64,000 bases of DNA from Bog-756 sp963704585 (GTDB lineage Bacteria; Actinomycetota; Acidimicrobiia; Acidimicrobiales; RAAP-2): NCBI GenBank assembly GCA_963704585.1, contig OY969919.1, positions 1,984,001 through 2,048,000 of the forward strand, in the 5' to 3' direction. The stretch's first letter is position 1; each line of letters begins with the position of its first letter. Below, piece after piece: positions 1 through 8,539 of this stretch. The translations under genes and the position numbers were made by a program. Below the pieces are notes generated by a model. The model was not told where the DNA came from. It saw nothing but the letters and a program-made list of their open reading frames with translations, and did no database searches.

Positions 1-221
1 CCGCGGACGGTGTCATGCGCTCGCGCATCGTTCCGCTGCTGCCGGAAGGTTCGGTCGTCTCGACCCCGAGGCACCACACCGGGGTGGTCGTCACCGAGCA
101 CGGGGCGGCCGAGCTCTCCGGCAAGACGGTGCGTGAGCGCGCCGCCGCGCTCGTCGAGATCGCCCATCCCGAACTCCGCGACGAGCTCCGCACGGTCGCC
201 GCAGTCCTCGGCCGGCACTGA
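1..221 (+). CDS. CoA-transferase / acetyl-CoA hydrolase family, C-terminal end only
   Basis: This is the 3' end of a gene that begins before the window; the frame is read from base 3. The visible residues (RIVPLLPEGSVVSTPR, then VVTEHGAAELSGKTVRERAA and a final EIAHPELRDEL) are the usual C-terminus of the acetyl-CoA hydrolase / 4-hydroxybutyrate CoA-transferase family. Those enzymes move CoA between acyl groups through a glutamyl-CoA intermediate. The catalytic part lies upstream and cannot be seen, so substrate choice is open. The stop sits 5 nt before the next gene, so the two are probably co-transcribed. Confidence 0.8.
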   Translation, partial: ADGVMRSRIVPLLPEGSVVSTPRHHTGVVVTEHGAAELSGKTVRERAAALVEIAHPELRDELRTVAAVLGRH

Positions 222-226
222 CGCGG

Positions 227-1126
227 ATGGCCGCCGGCGACGCGACGGTCACCGTCGCGACGTTCAACATGCACCTGGGCGTCGACGGTTGGGGCCGGCC
301 CTTCGACGTGGTCGCGGCGTGCGACGGCCTCGGCGCCGACCTCCTCGTGCTCCAGGAGTCGTGGACGCCGGACGGCGGCGGGCCGAGTACCGCTCGTCGC
401 GTCGCCGACGATCTCGGCTACACGCTGGTCGAGGAGGTCGCGCTCGCCCACGGCCGGCTCTTCGATGCGGTCCCGACCGACTCGTCGCGTTGGTCGCCGC
501 GTCTCGGCCTGCTGCGTGCGAAGGTGCACCGCCTCGACCACCGCCGTGACCGCCGGCTTGACGACGGCCGCGATGGCCACGGCGCCCGCGATGGCCACGG
601 CGGCAGCGCACGCGGCCGCCGGCAACGCACCTCCACGCAGGGCAGCTGGGGAGTCGCCCTCCTCGCCCGGATCCCGGTCCGTGGCGTGGCGGTGGTCGGC
701 CTCGGGCACCTCCGGCGGGACCCCGCGAGGCGGGTGGTGCTGCGATGCGAGTGCGACCTCGGCGACACGTCCCTCGCCGTGTTCGGCACCCACATGTCGC
801 ACCTCACCCACTGGTCGCCGGCGCAGTACCGGCGGCTCGCCGCGCTCCTCCCTTCGCCCGACCTCCCAGCAGTGCTCCTCGGCGACATGAATCTCTGGGG
901 TCCACCGGTGTCGCGCTTCTTCCCGACGTGGCGGCGCGCAGTGATCGGCCGGACCTGGCCCTCGCCGCGCCCGCACAGTCAGCTCGACCACGTGCTCGTC
1001 TCGGCCGCCCTCACCGTCGTCGACGCGCGGATCGCCGGGGACGTGGGCTCGGACCACCGGCCGGTCGTCGTGACGCTCGCCCGGGCCGCGGCCACAGCCG
1101 GGGCGGCGCGCGGCGTCACGGGGTAG
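227..1126 (+). CDS. endonuclease/exonuclease/phosphatase (EEP) family protein
   Basis: The 299-aa product has the EEP fold signatures in order: an N-terminal FNMHLGVDGWG strand, a metal-binding glutamate in LLVLQESW (about residue 43), a central GTHMSH, the LLGDMNLWGPP loop, and the C-terminal SDHRPVVVTL catalytic His. The family hydrolyses phosphodiester or phosphomonoester bonds in nucleic acids, inositol phosphates or sphingolipids; the substrate here cannot be read. There is no signal peptide, so it should be cytoplasmic. Residues about 100-130 form an Arg/Asp/Gly/His-rich insertion encoded by an 18-bp-period direct repeat near 569-605, which looks like a local expansion within an otherwise normal domain. 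Confidence 0.75.
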   Translation: MAAGDATVTVATFNMHLGVDGWGRPFDVVAACDGLGADLLVLQESWTPDGGGPSTARRVADDLGYTLVEEVALAHGRLFDAVPTDSSRWSPRLGLLRAKVHRLDHRRDRRLDDGRDGHGARDGHGGSARGRRQRTSTQGSWGVALLARIPVRGVAVVGLGHLRRDPARRVVLRCECDLGDTSLAVFGTHMSHLTHWSPAQYRRLAALLPSPDLPAVLLGDMNLWGPPVSRFFPTWRRAVIGRTWPSPRPHSQLDHVLVSAALTVVDARIAGDVGSDHRPVVVTLARAAATAGAARGVTG

Positions 1127-1135
1127 CGTCCGGCG

Positions 1136-1924
1136 ATGGCCGAGGCGCTCGAGGGGTTCGAACGGACCGAGTTCACCGCCGAGGGCAAGACCCGCCCCGT
1201 CTACCGGCTCGGCGAGGGGCCGGCGGTCGTCGTGATCAGCGAGATCCCCGGGATCACCCCGAACGTCCTGCGCTTCTGCCGGCGGGTGGCCGACACCGGG
1301 CTCACCGCCGTCGTTCCGCACGTCTTCGGCGACGACGGGCGCGAGCCGACGATCGGCTACACCATCCGCTCGATCACCAAGGCGTGCGTGTCGCGGGAGT
1401 TCACCGTGCTCGCCGCCGGACGGACGAGCCCCATCACGACGTGGCTGCGCGCGCTCGCCCGCACCGAGCACGAGCGGTGCGGCGGACCGGGCGTCGGAGC
1501 GGTCGGGATGTGCCTCACCGGCGGGTTCGCTCTCGCCATGATGGTCGACGACGTGGTCGTCGCTCCCGTGCTCAGTCAACCCTCGCTGCCCTTCGGGCTC
1601 GGCACCACGAGGAAGCGCGACCTCGGGATCGACGACGCGGACGTCGCCCGCGTCGTCGAGCGCGCCGCGGCCGGCACCTGCGTGCTCGGGCTCCGCTTCA
1701 CCGGGGACAAAGCGAGCCCGCCCGAGCGGTTCGCCCACCTCCGCGAGCTCCTCGGCGACAACTTCGTCGGGGTCGAGCTCGATTCGTCTCCCGGCAACCC
1801 CCACGGCCACCGCAATATGGCGCATTCGGTGCTCACCGAGGATCTCGACGACCGCCCGGGCACCCCGACCCGGGCCGCGCTCGACCAGGTGCTCGAGTTC
1901 TTCGTGTCCCGGCTCCGGCCGTGA
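1136..1924 (+). CDS. dienelactone hydrolase family protein
   Basis: A 262-aa alpha/beta hydrolase of the dienelactone hydrolase type. The nucleophile elbow is GVGMCLTGGF-like (GVGAVGMCLTGGF, about residue 125) with cysteine as the nucleophile, typical of this family rather than a serine esterase. A conserved GDDGREPT segment and a HGHRN-like histidine segment near the C-terminus (PHGHRNMAHSVL) follow. DLH proteins open lactone or ester rings, often in aromatic-ring breakdown. The gene follows the EEP gene by 9 nt and overlaps the next hydrolase by 4 nt (GTGA), so it is part of an operon. Confidence 0.8.
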   Translation: MAEALEGFERTEFTAEGKTRPVYRLGEGPAVVVISEIPGITPNVLRFCRRVADTGLTAVVPHVFGDDGREPTIGYTIRSITKACVSREFTVLAAGRTSPITTWLRALARTEHERCGGPGVGAVGMCLTGGFALAMMVDDVVVAPVLSQPSLPFGLGTTRKRDLGIDDADVARVVERAAAGTCVLGLRFTGDKASPPERFAHLRELLGDNFVGVELDSSPGNPHGHRNMAHSVLTEDLDDRPGTPTRAALDQVLEFFVSRLRP

Positions 1925-2799
1925 ACACGCTCGCGTCCGCCTGGGCGACACGCGGGACGCACCGCGAGCTCGCGGGACATTCGATCTTCACCGTCGACGT
2001 GCCGGCCCGCGGCCCCGAGCGCCACCCGCCCCTCCTCGTCGTCCACGGCTTCCCGACGTCGTCCTTCGACTTCCGCGGCGTCGTCGACGCGCTCGCCGAC
2101 GACCGGCGGGTCCTCCTCTTCGACCTGCTCGGCTACGGCCTCTCCGACAAGCCCGACCAGGCGTACACCATCGCCGAGCAGGCCGACGTCGCGATGGCCG
2201 TCGTCGAGGCGGCCGGCGTCGACCGGCTCGGGCTGCTCACCCATGATCTCGGCGACACCGTGGGTGGCGAGCTGCTCGCCAGGCACCTCGACGGTGACTG
2301 GGACGTCGAGGTCACCGACCGGACGCTCGCCAACGGCAGCATCTACATCGAGATGGCGCAGCTCAGCGCCGGCCAGCTCCTGCTCCTCTCCCTGCCCGAC
2401 GAGCGGCTCGATCGGGACGCAGGGATCGACGAGGCGGGGGTCACCGCGGGGATCGCCGCCACGTTCGCGTCCGGCGCCGACGTCGACCCCGAGGAGCTCG
2501 CCGCGCTCGGGGCGCTCGTCGCCCATGGGGAGGGCCACCTCCTCCTGCCGCGCACGATCCGATACATCGAGGAGCGCCGGCGCAACCAGGACCGGTTCAC
2601 CGGGCCGATCGAGGCCCACCCGTCGCCGCTCACCGTTGTCTGGGGGACGGAGGATCCGATCGCGGTCGTCGCGATGGCCGACCGGCTCGTCTCCGCCAGA
2701 CCCGACGCGGACCTCCACCTGCTCACGGGGATCGGGCACTACCCGATGGTCGAGGCGCCGGCTGCGTTCCTCGACGCCTACCGCGCCGGCAGGCACTGA
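1921..2799 (+). CDS. alpha/beta hydrolase with Asp nucleophile (haloalkane dehalogenase/epoxide hydrolase type)
   Basis: The GTG start overlaps the preceding stop by 4 nt; an open frame extends much further upstream but is only a shadow of the two genes before it. The 292-aa product has the oxyanion segment VVHGFPTSSFDF, the elbow THDLGDTVGGE with aspartate where esterases have serine, the acid in VVWGTEDPIA and the histidine in GIGHYPMVEAP. An Asp nucleophile is the mark of haloalkane dehalogenases and epoxide hydrolases, and HDxGDTV is also typical of MEST-like hydrolases of unknown substrate. It probably hydrolyses a small hydrophobic ester, halide or epoxide in the cytoplasm. The exact reaction is inference. 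Confidence 0.82.
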   Translation: MNTLASAWATRGTHRELAGHSIFTVDVPARGPERHPPLLVVHGFPTSSFDFRGVVDALADDRRVLLFDLLGYGLSDKPDQAYTIAEQADVAMAVVEAAGVDRLGLLTHDLGDTVGGELLARHLDGDWDVEVTDRTLANGSIYIEMAQLSAGQLLLLSLPDERLDRDAGIDEAGVTAGIAATFASGADVDPEELAALGALVAHGEGHLLLPRTIRYIEERRRNQDRFTGPIEAHPSPLTVVWGTEDPIAVVAMADRLVSARPDADLHLLTGIGHYPMVEAPAAFLDAYRAGRH

Positions 2800-2830
2800 G
2801 CTCCATCCCTGCATCGGTGCATCCCCGCAC

Positions 2831-2878
2831 CACTGCATCTCAACCTCACTGCATCTCATCTTCACTGCATCGCTGCGT
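2831..2878. repeat. three tandem copies of a 16-bp unit
   Basis: Three units of exactly 16 bp start with CACTGCATC at 2831, 2847 and 2863. Copies 1 and 2 differ at a few positions and copy 3 diverges in its second half. The array fills the gap between two convergent genes, just past the hydrolase stop. No hairpin or open frame explains it. It may be a small variable tandem repeat. Confidence 0.75.
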
Positions 2879-2919
2879 CCACGAGCCCATTGGGGGCCCG
2901 GCGATGCGGCGCCGACGGC

Positions 2920-3723
2920 TCAGGACACGGCGAGGATCTCGCCGTGGAGCACCGCGAACCAACCGTCGGGCGAGTCCGACCACCGTCGCCAAGCGGCGGC
3001 GAACCCGCGAGGTCGTCGGCCGTCGCGATGCCGTGAACGAGGAGCTGATCGGCCAGGGACGACCGGGTGAACCGGTCGGCCCAGAGCCCGCCCCACCACC
3101 CCCGCTCCTCGGGGGTGGCGTAGCACCACGCCGAGCCCGACGGGACCACCGTCTCGAAACCTCCGCGGTGGGCCCAGTGCAGCAACAGGCGGCCCGCGTC
3201 CCAGTTGGCGCCGTTCACGCGGGTGAGCTCGCCGTACGCGGCAATGGCCCCGTCGAGGTCGGGATCGCTCGGGTAGAAGGTCATCGTCGGGTAGTCCGAG
3301 TCGCGCGCGGCCACGATCCCGCCGGGGGCGCAGACGCGCCGCATCGCGACGAGCCCGGCGACCGGATCGCCCAGGTGCTGGAGGACCTGGTCCGCGTGGA
3401 CCACGTCGAAGCTCCCCGCATCGAACGGGAGGTCGAAGAGGTCGGCCACCTCGAAGCGGAGGTTCGAGAGACCCGTGGACGCGGTCTCCGCCGCGTGCCT
3501 CGTCGATCACGGAGGCGGATGCGTCGACGCCGACGACCACGCCGGGCGCGACCCGCCGGGCGAGGTCGCAGGTGATCGTGCCGGGCCCGCACCCGATGTC
3601 GAGCAGGCGCTGTCCGTGCACGAGGCGCGGGAGCAGGTAGGCCGCGGAGTTCTCGGCGGTGCGCCAGCGGTGGGAGCGCAGCACGCTCTCGTGGTGGCCG
3701 TGGGTGTAGGTGGCTCGATCCAT
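2920..3723 (-). CDS. class I SAM-dependent methyltransferase, reading frame broken twice
   Basis: The protein is clear when three frame segments are joined. The N-terminus (MDRATYTHGHHESVLRSHRW, then the SAM-binding LLDIGCGPGTITCDLA and VVGVDASASVIDEA) is in one frame. The middle (EVADLFDLPFDAGSFDVVHA, then DQVLQHLGDPVAGL) is in a second frame. The C-terminus (FAAAWRRWSDSPDGWFAVLHG) returns to the first. The breaks lie near 3487-3498 and 2996-3004 and compensate, so the outer segments share a frame. The family transfers methyl groups from SAM to small molecules; the substrate is unknown. The start is the ATG 17 nt after the NUDIX stop. Either two consensus errors or a real lesion would explain it; I favour errors because the middle is so well preserved. 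Confidence 0.8.
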   Translation of the reverse strand: MDRATYTHGHHESVLRSHRWRTAENSAAYLLPRLVHGQRLLDIGCGPGTITCDLARRVAPGVVVGVDASASVIDEARGGDRVHGSLEPPLRGGRPLRPPVRCGELRRGPRGPGPPAPGRSGRRARRDAARLRPRRDRGRARLGLPDDDLLPERSRPRRGHCRVRRAHPRERRQLGRGPPVAALGPPRRFRDGGPVGLGVVLRHPRGAGVVGRALGRPVHPVVPGRSAPRSRHRDGRRPRGFAAAWRRWSDSPDGWFAVLHGEILAVS

Positions 3724-3739
3724 CCGACCAGCATGCACG

Positions 3740-4210
3740 TCAGGTAGGCACCGCTCCGACGGGTCGACCGGCTTCGAGGTAGACCGTCCCGGTCGCGGCG
3801 AGTCCCTCGGCGACCCGCCGCCCGACCGGTCCGCTCAACAGCTCGGCCGCCTCGTCGGGCAGCGCCCAGCGGTGCTCGGAGATCTCGACGACCTGCAGGC
3901 GGATCTCGGCGGACGCGAGCGCGCCGACCGCTCCGCAGTCGAAGAGGAAGCGCAGCCCGCCGGGCCGGTGCGGCTTCGGCCGGAGGAAGTCGACGCAGAC
4001 CAACCGCCCCGTCGTGACGACGAGTCCGGTCTCCTCCTCGACCTCGCGCCGGCAGGCCTCCCACGGGGTCTCGCCGGTGGCCTCCATCTGCCCGCCCGGC
4101 ACCGTCCACCCCGACTTATAGGTGGGCTTGAGCATGAGGATTCGCCCCTCCCCGTCGTGGATGAGCGCGCCCGCCGAGGCGGGGATCCGCGGGAGCTCGA
4201 ACGCGACCAC
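3740..4210 (-). CDS. NUDIX hydrolase
   Basis: The 156-aa product carries the NUDIX box, with GGQMEATGETPWEACRREVE followed by EETGLV fitting Gx5Ex7REUxEExGU. NUDIX enzymes hydrolyse nucleoside diphosphates linked to another group, with Mg2+ held by the REVEEE glutamates. The GTG at 4210 is chosen because homology-like sequence (VVAFELPRIPASAGALI) begins there and no in-frame ATG is nearby; the frame stays open further upstream without protein-like sequence. It is divergent from the DUF1003-like gene and 17 nt upstream of the methyltransferase, so those two minus-strand genes are probably one transcript. The specific nucleotide substrate cannot be inferred. Confidence 0.82.
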   Translation of the reverse strand: MVAFELPRIPASAGALIHDGEGRILMLKPTYKSGWTVPGGQMEATGETPWEACRREVEEETGLVVTTGRLVCVDFLRPKPHRPGGLRFLFDCGAVGALASAEIRLQVVEISEHRWALPDEAAELLSGPVGRRVAEGLAATGTVYLEAGRPVGAVPT

Positions 4211-4258
4211 GGCCCCATCATCACCGAATCGGCGAGGGTGGGGTGGCACGATCGGACC

Positions 4259-4738
4259 ATGCCCACCCTCTTCACGCACGAACCCCATCCCTACATCGCC
4301 GAGCGCCGCGAGGCGGGACCGGTCAAGGTCGAGGATCAGCGCCGGACGGACTCGGCCTGGCACAGGTTCAACACCAAGGTAGGGCTCACCATCACGCTGC
4401 TGGTCGGCACCATGTTGTGCGGCTACATCTTCGCCGCCATCGCATTGGTGAGCCTGCCCTCGGCGATCACCACCCACAACCTGACCATCATCGTCGCCTG
4501 GATCTCGTCCAACTTCCTTCAGTTGGTGCTGCTCCCGATCATCATCGTGGGGCAGAACATCCAGGCCGCCGCCGCCGACAAGCGCTCCGAGGCCACCTAC
4601 AAGGATGCGGACGCCGTCCTGCACGAGGCGCTGCAGATCCAGAAGCACCTCGAGGCCCAGGATGCGGCCATCGAACGGATCCTCGCGGAGCTGAACGGCC
4701 CCGGCGCCGGATCGGGCACGCCCACGCCGACGGCCTGA
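4259..4738 (+). CDS. DUF1003-like inner-membrane protein
   Basis: A 159-aa protein with two hydrophobic segments at about residues 42-65 (VGLTITLLVGTMLCGYIFAA) and 75-100 (LTIIVAWISSNFLQLVLLPI). A soluble helix IQAAAADKRSEATYKDADAV and a coiled-coil-like IQKHLEAQDAAIERILAEL follow. The VGQNIQAAAADKRSE region resembles DUF1003 membrane proteins, whose role is unknown. The start ATG is in a divergent arrangement with the NUDIX gene. No enzyme motif is present. Family assignment is by recognition of the motif, not by search. Confidence 0.65.
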   Translation: MPTLFTHEPHPYIAERREAGPVKVEDQRRTDSAWHRFNTKVGLTITLLVGTMLCGYIFAAIALVSLPSAITTHNLTIIVAWISSNFLQLVLLPIIIVGQNIQAAAADKRSEATYKDADAVLHEALQIQKHLEAQDAAIERILAELNGPGAGSGTPTPTA

Positions 4739-4750
4739 GACCGCAGGGCG

Positions 4751-6136
4751 TCAGACCCGGGCCATGTTGTCGAAGCGCGCGTGGTGGCCGATGAACGCAA
4801 GCCGGGTCACCCCGGTCGGCCCGTTGCGGTGCTTCGCGACGTGGATCTCGGCGGTTCCCGAGCTCTCGCTCGACTCGGGGTGGTACACCTCGTCGCGGTA
4901 GATGAAGAGCACGACGTCGGAGTCCTGCTCGATCGAGCCCGACTCGCGCAGGTCGGCGAGCATCGGCCGCTTGTCCTGGCGCATCTCGAGATTGCGGGAG
5001 AGCTGCGAGAGCGCGACGACCGGCACCTCGAGCTCGCGGGCGAGGATCTTGAGCCCGCGGCTGATCTCGGAGACCTCGACCTGGCGGTTCTCCGCGCCGT
5101 GCCGCCCGGTCATGAGCTGGAGGTAGTCGACCACCACGAGGCCGAGTCCCTCGCGGCTCTTGAGGCGGCGCGCCCGCGCCCGGATGTCCATGACCGTGAG
5201 ATTGGGGTTGTCGTCGATGAAGATCGGCGCCTCGCTCATCCGGCTGATCGCGTTGCCGATCTTCGGCCAGTCCGTGTCGCGCAGCTTGCCCGTGCGCATC
5301 CGGTTCGCGTCGACCCGCGCCTCGGCGCAGAGGAGGCGCTGGGTGAGCTCGAGATGGCTCATCTCGAGCGAGAAGAGGAGCACCGGCTTGGAGAGCTTGA
5401 CCCCGGCGTGGGCCACCATCCCGAGGGCGAAGCTCGTCTTGCCCATCGAGGGCCGGGCACCCACCACGACGAGATTGGAGGGCTGCAGTCCCGCGAGCAG
5501 CTCGTCGAGATCGGCGTACCCGGTCGCGAGGCCGGTCACCGACTCGCCGCGGCTGAACAGCTGCTCGAGATGGTCGAGGCTCTCGCCGAGCAAGTCGCGC
5601 AGCGGGGCGACGGTGTCGACCACGCGGCGCTGGGCCACGTCGAAGACGAGGCTCTCGGCGCGATCGAGCACGCCCGAGACGTCCCCGGGGATGCTGTAGC
5701 CGAGCTCGGAGATCTCGCCGGCCACCCACACCAGCCGGCGCAGGAGCGCGAGCTCCTCGACGATGCGCGCGTAGTACTCGGCGTTCCCGATCGACGGCGT
5801 GTTGGCCTGCAGCGAGACGAAGACCGACGGGTCGCCGATGGCCTCGAGAAGCTCGCGGCGACGGAGCTCCTCGGTGACGGTCACCCAGTCGGCCGGCTCG
5901 CCCCGGCTGAAGAGCGAGGTGATCGCCTCGAAGATGTGGCCGTGCGATGTCTTGTAGAAGTCGTCGGCCTTACAGATCTCCATGGCGGTCGCAATGGCGT
6001 CGCGCGACAGCAGCATCGCCCCGAGCACCGACTCCTCGGCTTCGAGGTTGTGGGGCGGCACCCGTCCGGCGGCCGCGCCCCCGGGGCGGGCCGGCGCGAA
6101 CGCGGAAGTCCGCGCCTGGTCGACTGCGTGCACCAT
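4751..6136 (-). CDS. dnaB: replicative DNA helicase DnaB
   Basis: The 461-aa protein has the N-terminal DnaB domain (PPHNLEAEESVLGAMLLSRDA) and the RecA-like helicase core with Walker A GARPSMGKTSFALGM, Walker B VVVDYLQLM and the ALSQLSRNLE motif that follows it. It unwinds DNA ahead of the replisome as a hexamer. Length is normal and no intein is present, unlike Mycobacterium tuberculosis dnaB. The start is the ATG giving MVHAVDQ; a longer open frame upstream has shadow-like composition. It lies on the minus strand downstream of rplI, as in other actinobacteria, but an HNH gene separates the two. Confidence 0.97.
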   Translation of the reverse strand: MVHAVDQARTSAFAPARPGGAAAGRVPPHNLEAEESVLGAMLLSRDAIATAMEICKADDFYKTSHGHIFEAITSLFSRGEPADWVTVTEELRRRELLEAIGDPSVFVSLQANTPSIGNAEYYARIVEELALLRRLVWVAGEISELGYSIPGDVSGVLDRAESLVFDVAQRRVVDTVAPLRDLLGESLDHLEQLFSRGESVTGLATGYADLDELLAGLQPSNLVVVGARPSMGKTSFALGMVAHAGVKLSKPVLLFSLEMSHLELTQRLLCAEARVDANRMRTGKLRDTDWPKIGNAISRMSEAPIFIDDNPNLTVMDIRARARRLKSREGLGLVVVDYLQLMTGRHGAENRQVEVSEISRGLKILARELEVPVVALSQLSRNLEMRQDKRPMLADLRESGSIEQDSDVVLFIYRDEVYHPESSESSGTAEIHVAKHRNGPTGVTRLAFIGHHARFDNMARV

Positions 6137-6497
6137 GATCCTTAACCCTCGCCGACGCGGCCTGTGGAACGGAAGCCCTCCAAACTGCGGAAATAGCCGT
6201 GGTGGCATGTGGACGACCCGTGGAGAAGATCGCCTCGACTGGGGACGCAGCGGGGCACGGACCCATCATCCCCGCGGGCTGTGACCCGGCCGGTGGATGG
6301 GGCACGGTGGCCGGAGGACGCGTTCGGAGCGGCGAGGACGACGTTCCCGCTCCGCCGGCCTTCGATCGCAGGCGATCTTCGCGGATGCGCATGGACGCAG
6401 GTGCCCGGGTCTGGCCTGCCGACGCGGACGACCGCGAGCGGGCGCGCCCGTGACAGCGGGTACATGACGGAGACCACGATGGACCGGGGGCCCACGG
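6137..6497. other. non-coding stretch upstream of dnaB
   Basis: About 360 bp lie between the dnaB start and the 3' end of the HNH gene. The dnaB promoter should be here, but I see no clear consensus boxes. Short open frames on both strands have arginine-rich shadow composition and no start with a convincing ribosome site. I find no repeat or RNA structure that I can support. Confidence 0.5.
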
Positions 6498-7766
6498 CTA
6501 CCCGGGCGGCGGATCCCGCTCGCCGGTGTCGGCGGGCGGCGACCAGCGCCACTGTCCGGGCCCCCCGCTGAGTCGGAAACCCTTGTGGGTGCGCAGGTAG
6601 TGATGGTGGTGGCAGAGTCGGGCCAGGTTCTCGAGTGAGGCGGCGCCACCTTCGGCGAAGGGGACCGCCCAGTGGTCGAACTCGAGGCCGCTCGCGACGT
6701 CGCATCCAGGCACCACGCAGGCCGGATCCCGAGCGAGGAGCGCGGTCCTCAGGGCCGTCGGGATCGAGCGCCCGAGGTGGCAGACCGTGGTCACATCGAC
6801 GCCATCGGCGATGACCACATCGCAGATGGCGTCCCCCAGGAGCGCTCGTGCGGTTGCAAGGGGGACGTGGCCGACACCGGGGATCTCGCAGACCTCGCCG
6901 CCTTCCAACTCGCCACGGCGTAGCGCCGCGAGGTCGACTCGGAGATGCACCATCGCCTTCGCATCGGGCGCGGGATCGGGGATGTCGAGATCCCGAAGCA
7001 GTCCTTTCCCGGTGATGAGAGCGACCAGAGCGTCGGCGGCGTAGGCCTCACGCGGCTCCGCGTGTTCGAGGGTGCGGGCGACCTCGAAGTGACGGTCGGC
7101 CTCGGCGGTGAGCGAAGCGAGCAGGAAGGCCCCCGCGTCAGGGGTCAGGCGGGCGTCGAGGCGGAAGGCCCCGTCGGTGTCGGTCCAGGTCCGGCAGTGC
7201 CGTTGCGCGTGCGTGCGCTCGTAGGCGGCGCGACGGTCCTCCTCCTTGCGTCCGACGGCCTTCGCCCGCTCGCAGCTGTCGCGCAGTTGCCGAAAGGTGC
7301 CCGATCCAGCGACCTCGAGCAGCTCGGGCTCGCTCTCCGGGTTGACCGCGACGGCCTCTGCGACCCGCTGCGCGCCGGCCGGTGAAAGCCGACCCTGCCG
7401 GAACGCCTCGTCGAGGCCTCGCTGCTCGCCCAGCGCCCCTCCGAGGCGGAGCACCCCCATCGCCTGCCCGAGCGGCTCCCCGGTGAGGGTGGCGAGCCAG
7501 TGAGCGGGCGAGCGAGCGCCGGACGCGAGGTGGCAGTTCGCAGTAGCCGCCCTGGCCGCCGCCACCGTCTTGCCGGCCGCGCAGAGCCGCTCCGCACGGG
7601 AGAACAGTGAGACCAACGTGGCCGCGTCAGTCCCCGAGTAGCGCCCGGGCTCCAAGGCGGACACGAAAGCGGCCAGCACCTCCACGGCGGCCGCGAACTG
7701 CGCCGCGCCGGGCGTCCCATCCTGGGCCGGCGAGTTGGCGAAGGTTTCGGTGGCCACTGCGGTCAT
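6498..7766 (-). CDS. HNH endonuclease of the DUF222 / 13E12-repeat family
   Basis: The 422-aa product has a long helical DUF222-type N-terminal part (AAVEVLAAFVSALEPG; AARAATANCHLASGARSPAH; an LSPAGAQRVAEAVA segment) and a C-terminal HNH nuclease motif: DPACVVPGCDVASGLEFDHW, then a NLARLCHHHHYLRTHKG segment. The two Cys and the His pairs are intact, so it should be able to bind metal. These proteins are abundant in actinobacteria and belong to the repeated 13E12 family of M. tuberculosis; whether they move themselves is unclear. Its position between dnaB and rplI interrupts a conserved cluster. No terminal repeats or target duplication were found. Confidence 0.85.
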   Translation of the reverse strand: MTAVATETFANSPAQDGTPGAAQFAAAVEVLAAFVSALEPGRYSGTDAATLVSLFSRAERLCAAGKTVAAARAATANCHLASGARSPAHWLATLTGEPLGQAMGVLRLGGALGEQRGLDEAFRQGRLSPAGAQRVAEAVAVNPESEPELLEVAGSGTFRQLRDSCERAKAVGRKEEDRRAAYERTHAQRHCRTWTDTDGAFRLDARLTPDAGAFLLASLTAEADRHFEVARTLEHAEPREAYAADALVALITGKGLLRDLDIPDPAPDAKAMVHLRVDLAALRRGELEGGEVCEIPGVGHVPLATARALLGDAICDVVIADGVDVTTVCHLGRSIPTALRTALLARDPACVVPGCDVASGLEFDHWAVPFAEGGAASLENLARLCHHHHYLRTHKGFRLSGGPGQWRWSPPADTGERDPPPG

Positions 7767-8092
7767 GGACGAAGTGTGCCGGGAGGGTGTCTCACTTATG
7801 CTGAACAGAGAGGGAGCCGTCCTCGGTCCGGAGGCGGGCCCGGCTCCAAAGGTGTGAGTGACCTGGTGCCTTGCTACAGATCCTTCGTCCCGGTTCCGCC
7901 CGAGGACGCGCACCAGCCGGTCGGACGGACGGGGAGACCGTGATGCCGCACTCGTCGCAACGGCCTCCCACGTTCCCGAGTGAGCCGTCGACTCGAGACT
8001 GCGCCGAAGGGATCGGTCGGAGGACGATCCGGGACGATGGCCGAAAGGACGACCTCTGACCGCCCAAGGAGCGGCGCCCTGCCGCCCGAGGG
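7767..8092. other. non-coding stretch between rplI and the HNH gene
   Basis: About 325 bp with no convincing gene on either strand. It should hold the promoter of the HNH gene and the end of the rplI transcript. I see no clear promoter boxes and no repeats. Confidence 0.5.
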
Positions 8093-8103
8093 TCAGCCCT
8101 CGG
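8086..8103 (-). terminator. possible hairpin at the rplI stop codon
   Basis: A perfect 7-bp stem (CCGAGGG and CCCTCGG) with a 4-nt loop spans the rplI stop codon, and no T-run follows on the minus strand. In such GC-rich DNA a 7-bp stem can arise by chance, so a terminator role is only possible. Confidence 0.25.
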
Positions 8104-8539
8104 CGACCACCTCGACGGTGAGCTCGAAGACGACGCCGCCGACGAGCTCCACGCGTACGCTGTGCTGGCCGACGGTTTTGATCGGCTCCTCCAGCGCCAG
8201 GTCCCGGCGGTCGACGACCGCACCGGTCTGCTCCTGCGCGTGGCGCACGATGTCGGCGGCCGTCACGGAGCCGAAGAGCCGCTCCCCGCTCGTGCGGGCC
8301 GGGATGGTGACCACGGTCCCGACGAGGGCGCGGGCGACCGTCTCGGAGGACTCGCGGTCGCGTGCGTCCCGCAGGTCGCGCGACCGGCGCATCGCGGCGG
8401 CCTGGCTCTCGACCCCCGGCGTGGCGACGATGGCCTTGCCGGACGGGAGCAGCAGGTTCCGGGCGAATCCGCCGGCGACATCGATGATGTCGCCGCGCTT
8501 GCCCACCCCTTCGACATCGCTGCGGAGGAGGACCTTCAT
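8093..8539 (-). CDS. rplI: 50S ribosomal protein bL9
   Basis: The 148-aa product has the L9 N-terminal RNA-binding domain signature (MKVLLRSDVEGVGKRGDIID, then VAGGFARNLLLPSGKA), the long connecting helix and the C-terminal domain (SVTAADIVRHAQEQTG; RVELVGGVVFELTVEV). L9 binds 23S rRNA at the L1 stalk base. Length is normal. Its ATG overlaps the rpsR stop by 4 nt, so translation is coupled. It is the last gene of the rpsF-ssb-rpsR-rplI operon on the minus strand. Confidence 0.97.
   Translation of the reverse strand: MKVLLRSDVEGVGKRGDIIDVAGGFARNLLLPSGKAIVATPGVESQAAAMRRSRDLRDARDRESSETVARALVGTVVTIPARTSGERLFGSVTAADIVRHAQEQTGAVVDRRDLALEEPIKTVGQHSVRVELVGGVVFELTVEVVAEG

Noticed and set aside
745..1920. 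The long frame leading into the Asp-type hydrolase as an N-terminal extension
   Set aside because: This part is the +1 shadow of the EEP and dienelactone hydrolase genes; hydrolase-like sequence begins only at the GTG at 1921.
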